Positions 5,468-5,488 of a stretch of DNA of 5,488 nucleotides are shown here, piece after piece. The DNA comes from an uncultured Gemmatimonadota bacterium. Its GTDB lineage: Bacteria; Gemmatimonadota; Gemmatimonadetes; Gemmatimonadales; Gemmatimonadaceae. The DNA lies in assembly GCA_946479895.1 (NCBI GenBank), contig CAMLHT010000249.1, positions 1 through 5,488 of the forward strand. Reading direction: 5' to 3'. The notes under the pieces were generated by a model. It saw only the letters and a program-made list of their open reading frames with translations. It ran no database searches and was not told the DNA's origin. Within the stretch, counting starts at the first letter, position 1; the number at the start of each line of letters is the position of its first letter. The position numbers and the translations under genes are program-made.

Positions 5468-5488
5468 TCGGGTCGTTACGCCGGGACA

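Noticed and set aside
3178..5478. Shared GGGTCGTTA at 3178-3186 and 5470-5478 as a common regulatory site
   Set aside because: A 9-base match is expected many times by chance between positions in a window of this length, and the flanks do not match.

Overview
The window is uniformly GC-rich, and its genes have the third-position G/C bias typical of a high-GC genome. A lipid A Kdo transferase (KdtA/WaaA) together with probable lipoproteins points to a Gram-negative with lipopolysaccharide. Several KdtA motifs are variants rather than the proteobacterial form. The GC content, the Gly-rich TPM protein and the LemA lipoprotein would fit an environmental phylum such as Gemmatimonadota or Acidobacteriota. 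That placement is inference; no rRNA or marker gene is present.

Layout. Positions 1-267 (+) hold the 3' end of an EAL-domain cyclic-di-GMP phosphodiesterase. The 192-bp gap 268-459 lies between convergent gene ends. It contains a small hairpin and then a long imperfect palindrome (312-431), the most striking non-coding structure here. Positions 460-1743 (-) are kdtA. Five bases upstream of it, and read first, is a secreted DsbA-like thioredoxin-fold protein (1749-2438, -); the two form an operon. A 108-bp divergent region (2439-2546) separates this pair from a rightward four-gene series: a TolQ/ExbB/MotA-like membrane protein (2547-3161), a TPM-domain protein with a membrane segment and Gly-rich tail (3214-3999), a nucleotidyltransferase-fold protein with an altered active site (4060-4773), and a LemA-family lipoprotein (4871-5467). 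No gene-free stretch exceeds 300 bases.

How the genes may work together. The leftward pair serves the envelope: outer-membrane glycolipid synthesis plus periplasmic thiol chemistry. In the rightward series, TPM and LemA proteins are recurrent genomic neighbours of poorly understood function. Here they are joined by a proton-channel-like subunit without its ExbD/TolR partner in the window, and by a probably catalytically altered nucleotidyltransferase. Gaps of 52, 60 and 97 bases on one strand are compatible with co-transcription, but the hairpins at 4014-4036 and 4819-4834 may tune expression within the series. If this cluster is conserved elsewhere it is the best candidate for an undescribed envelope system; the window alone cannot show that.
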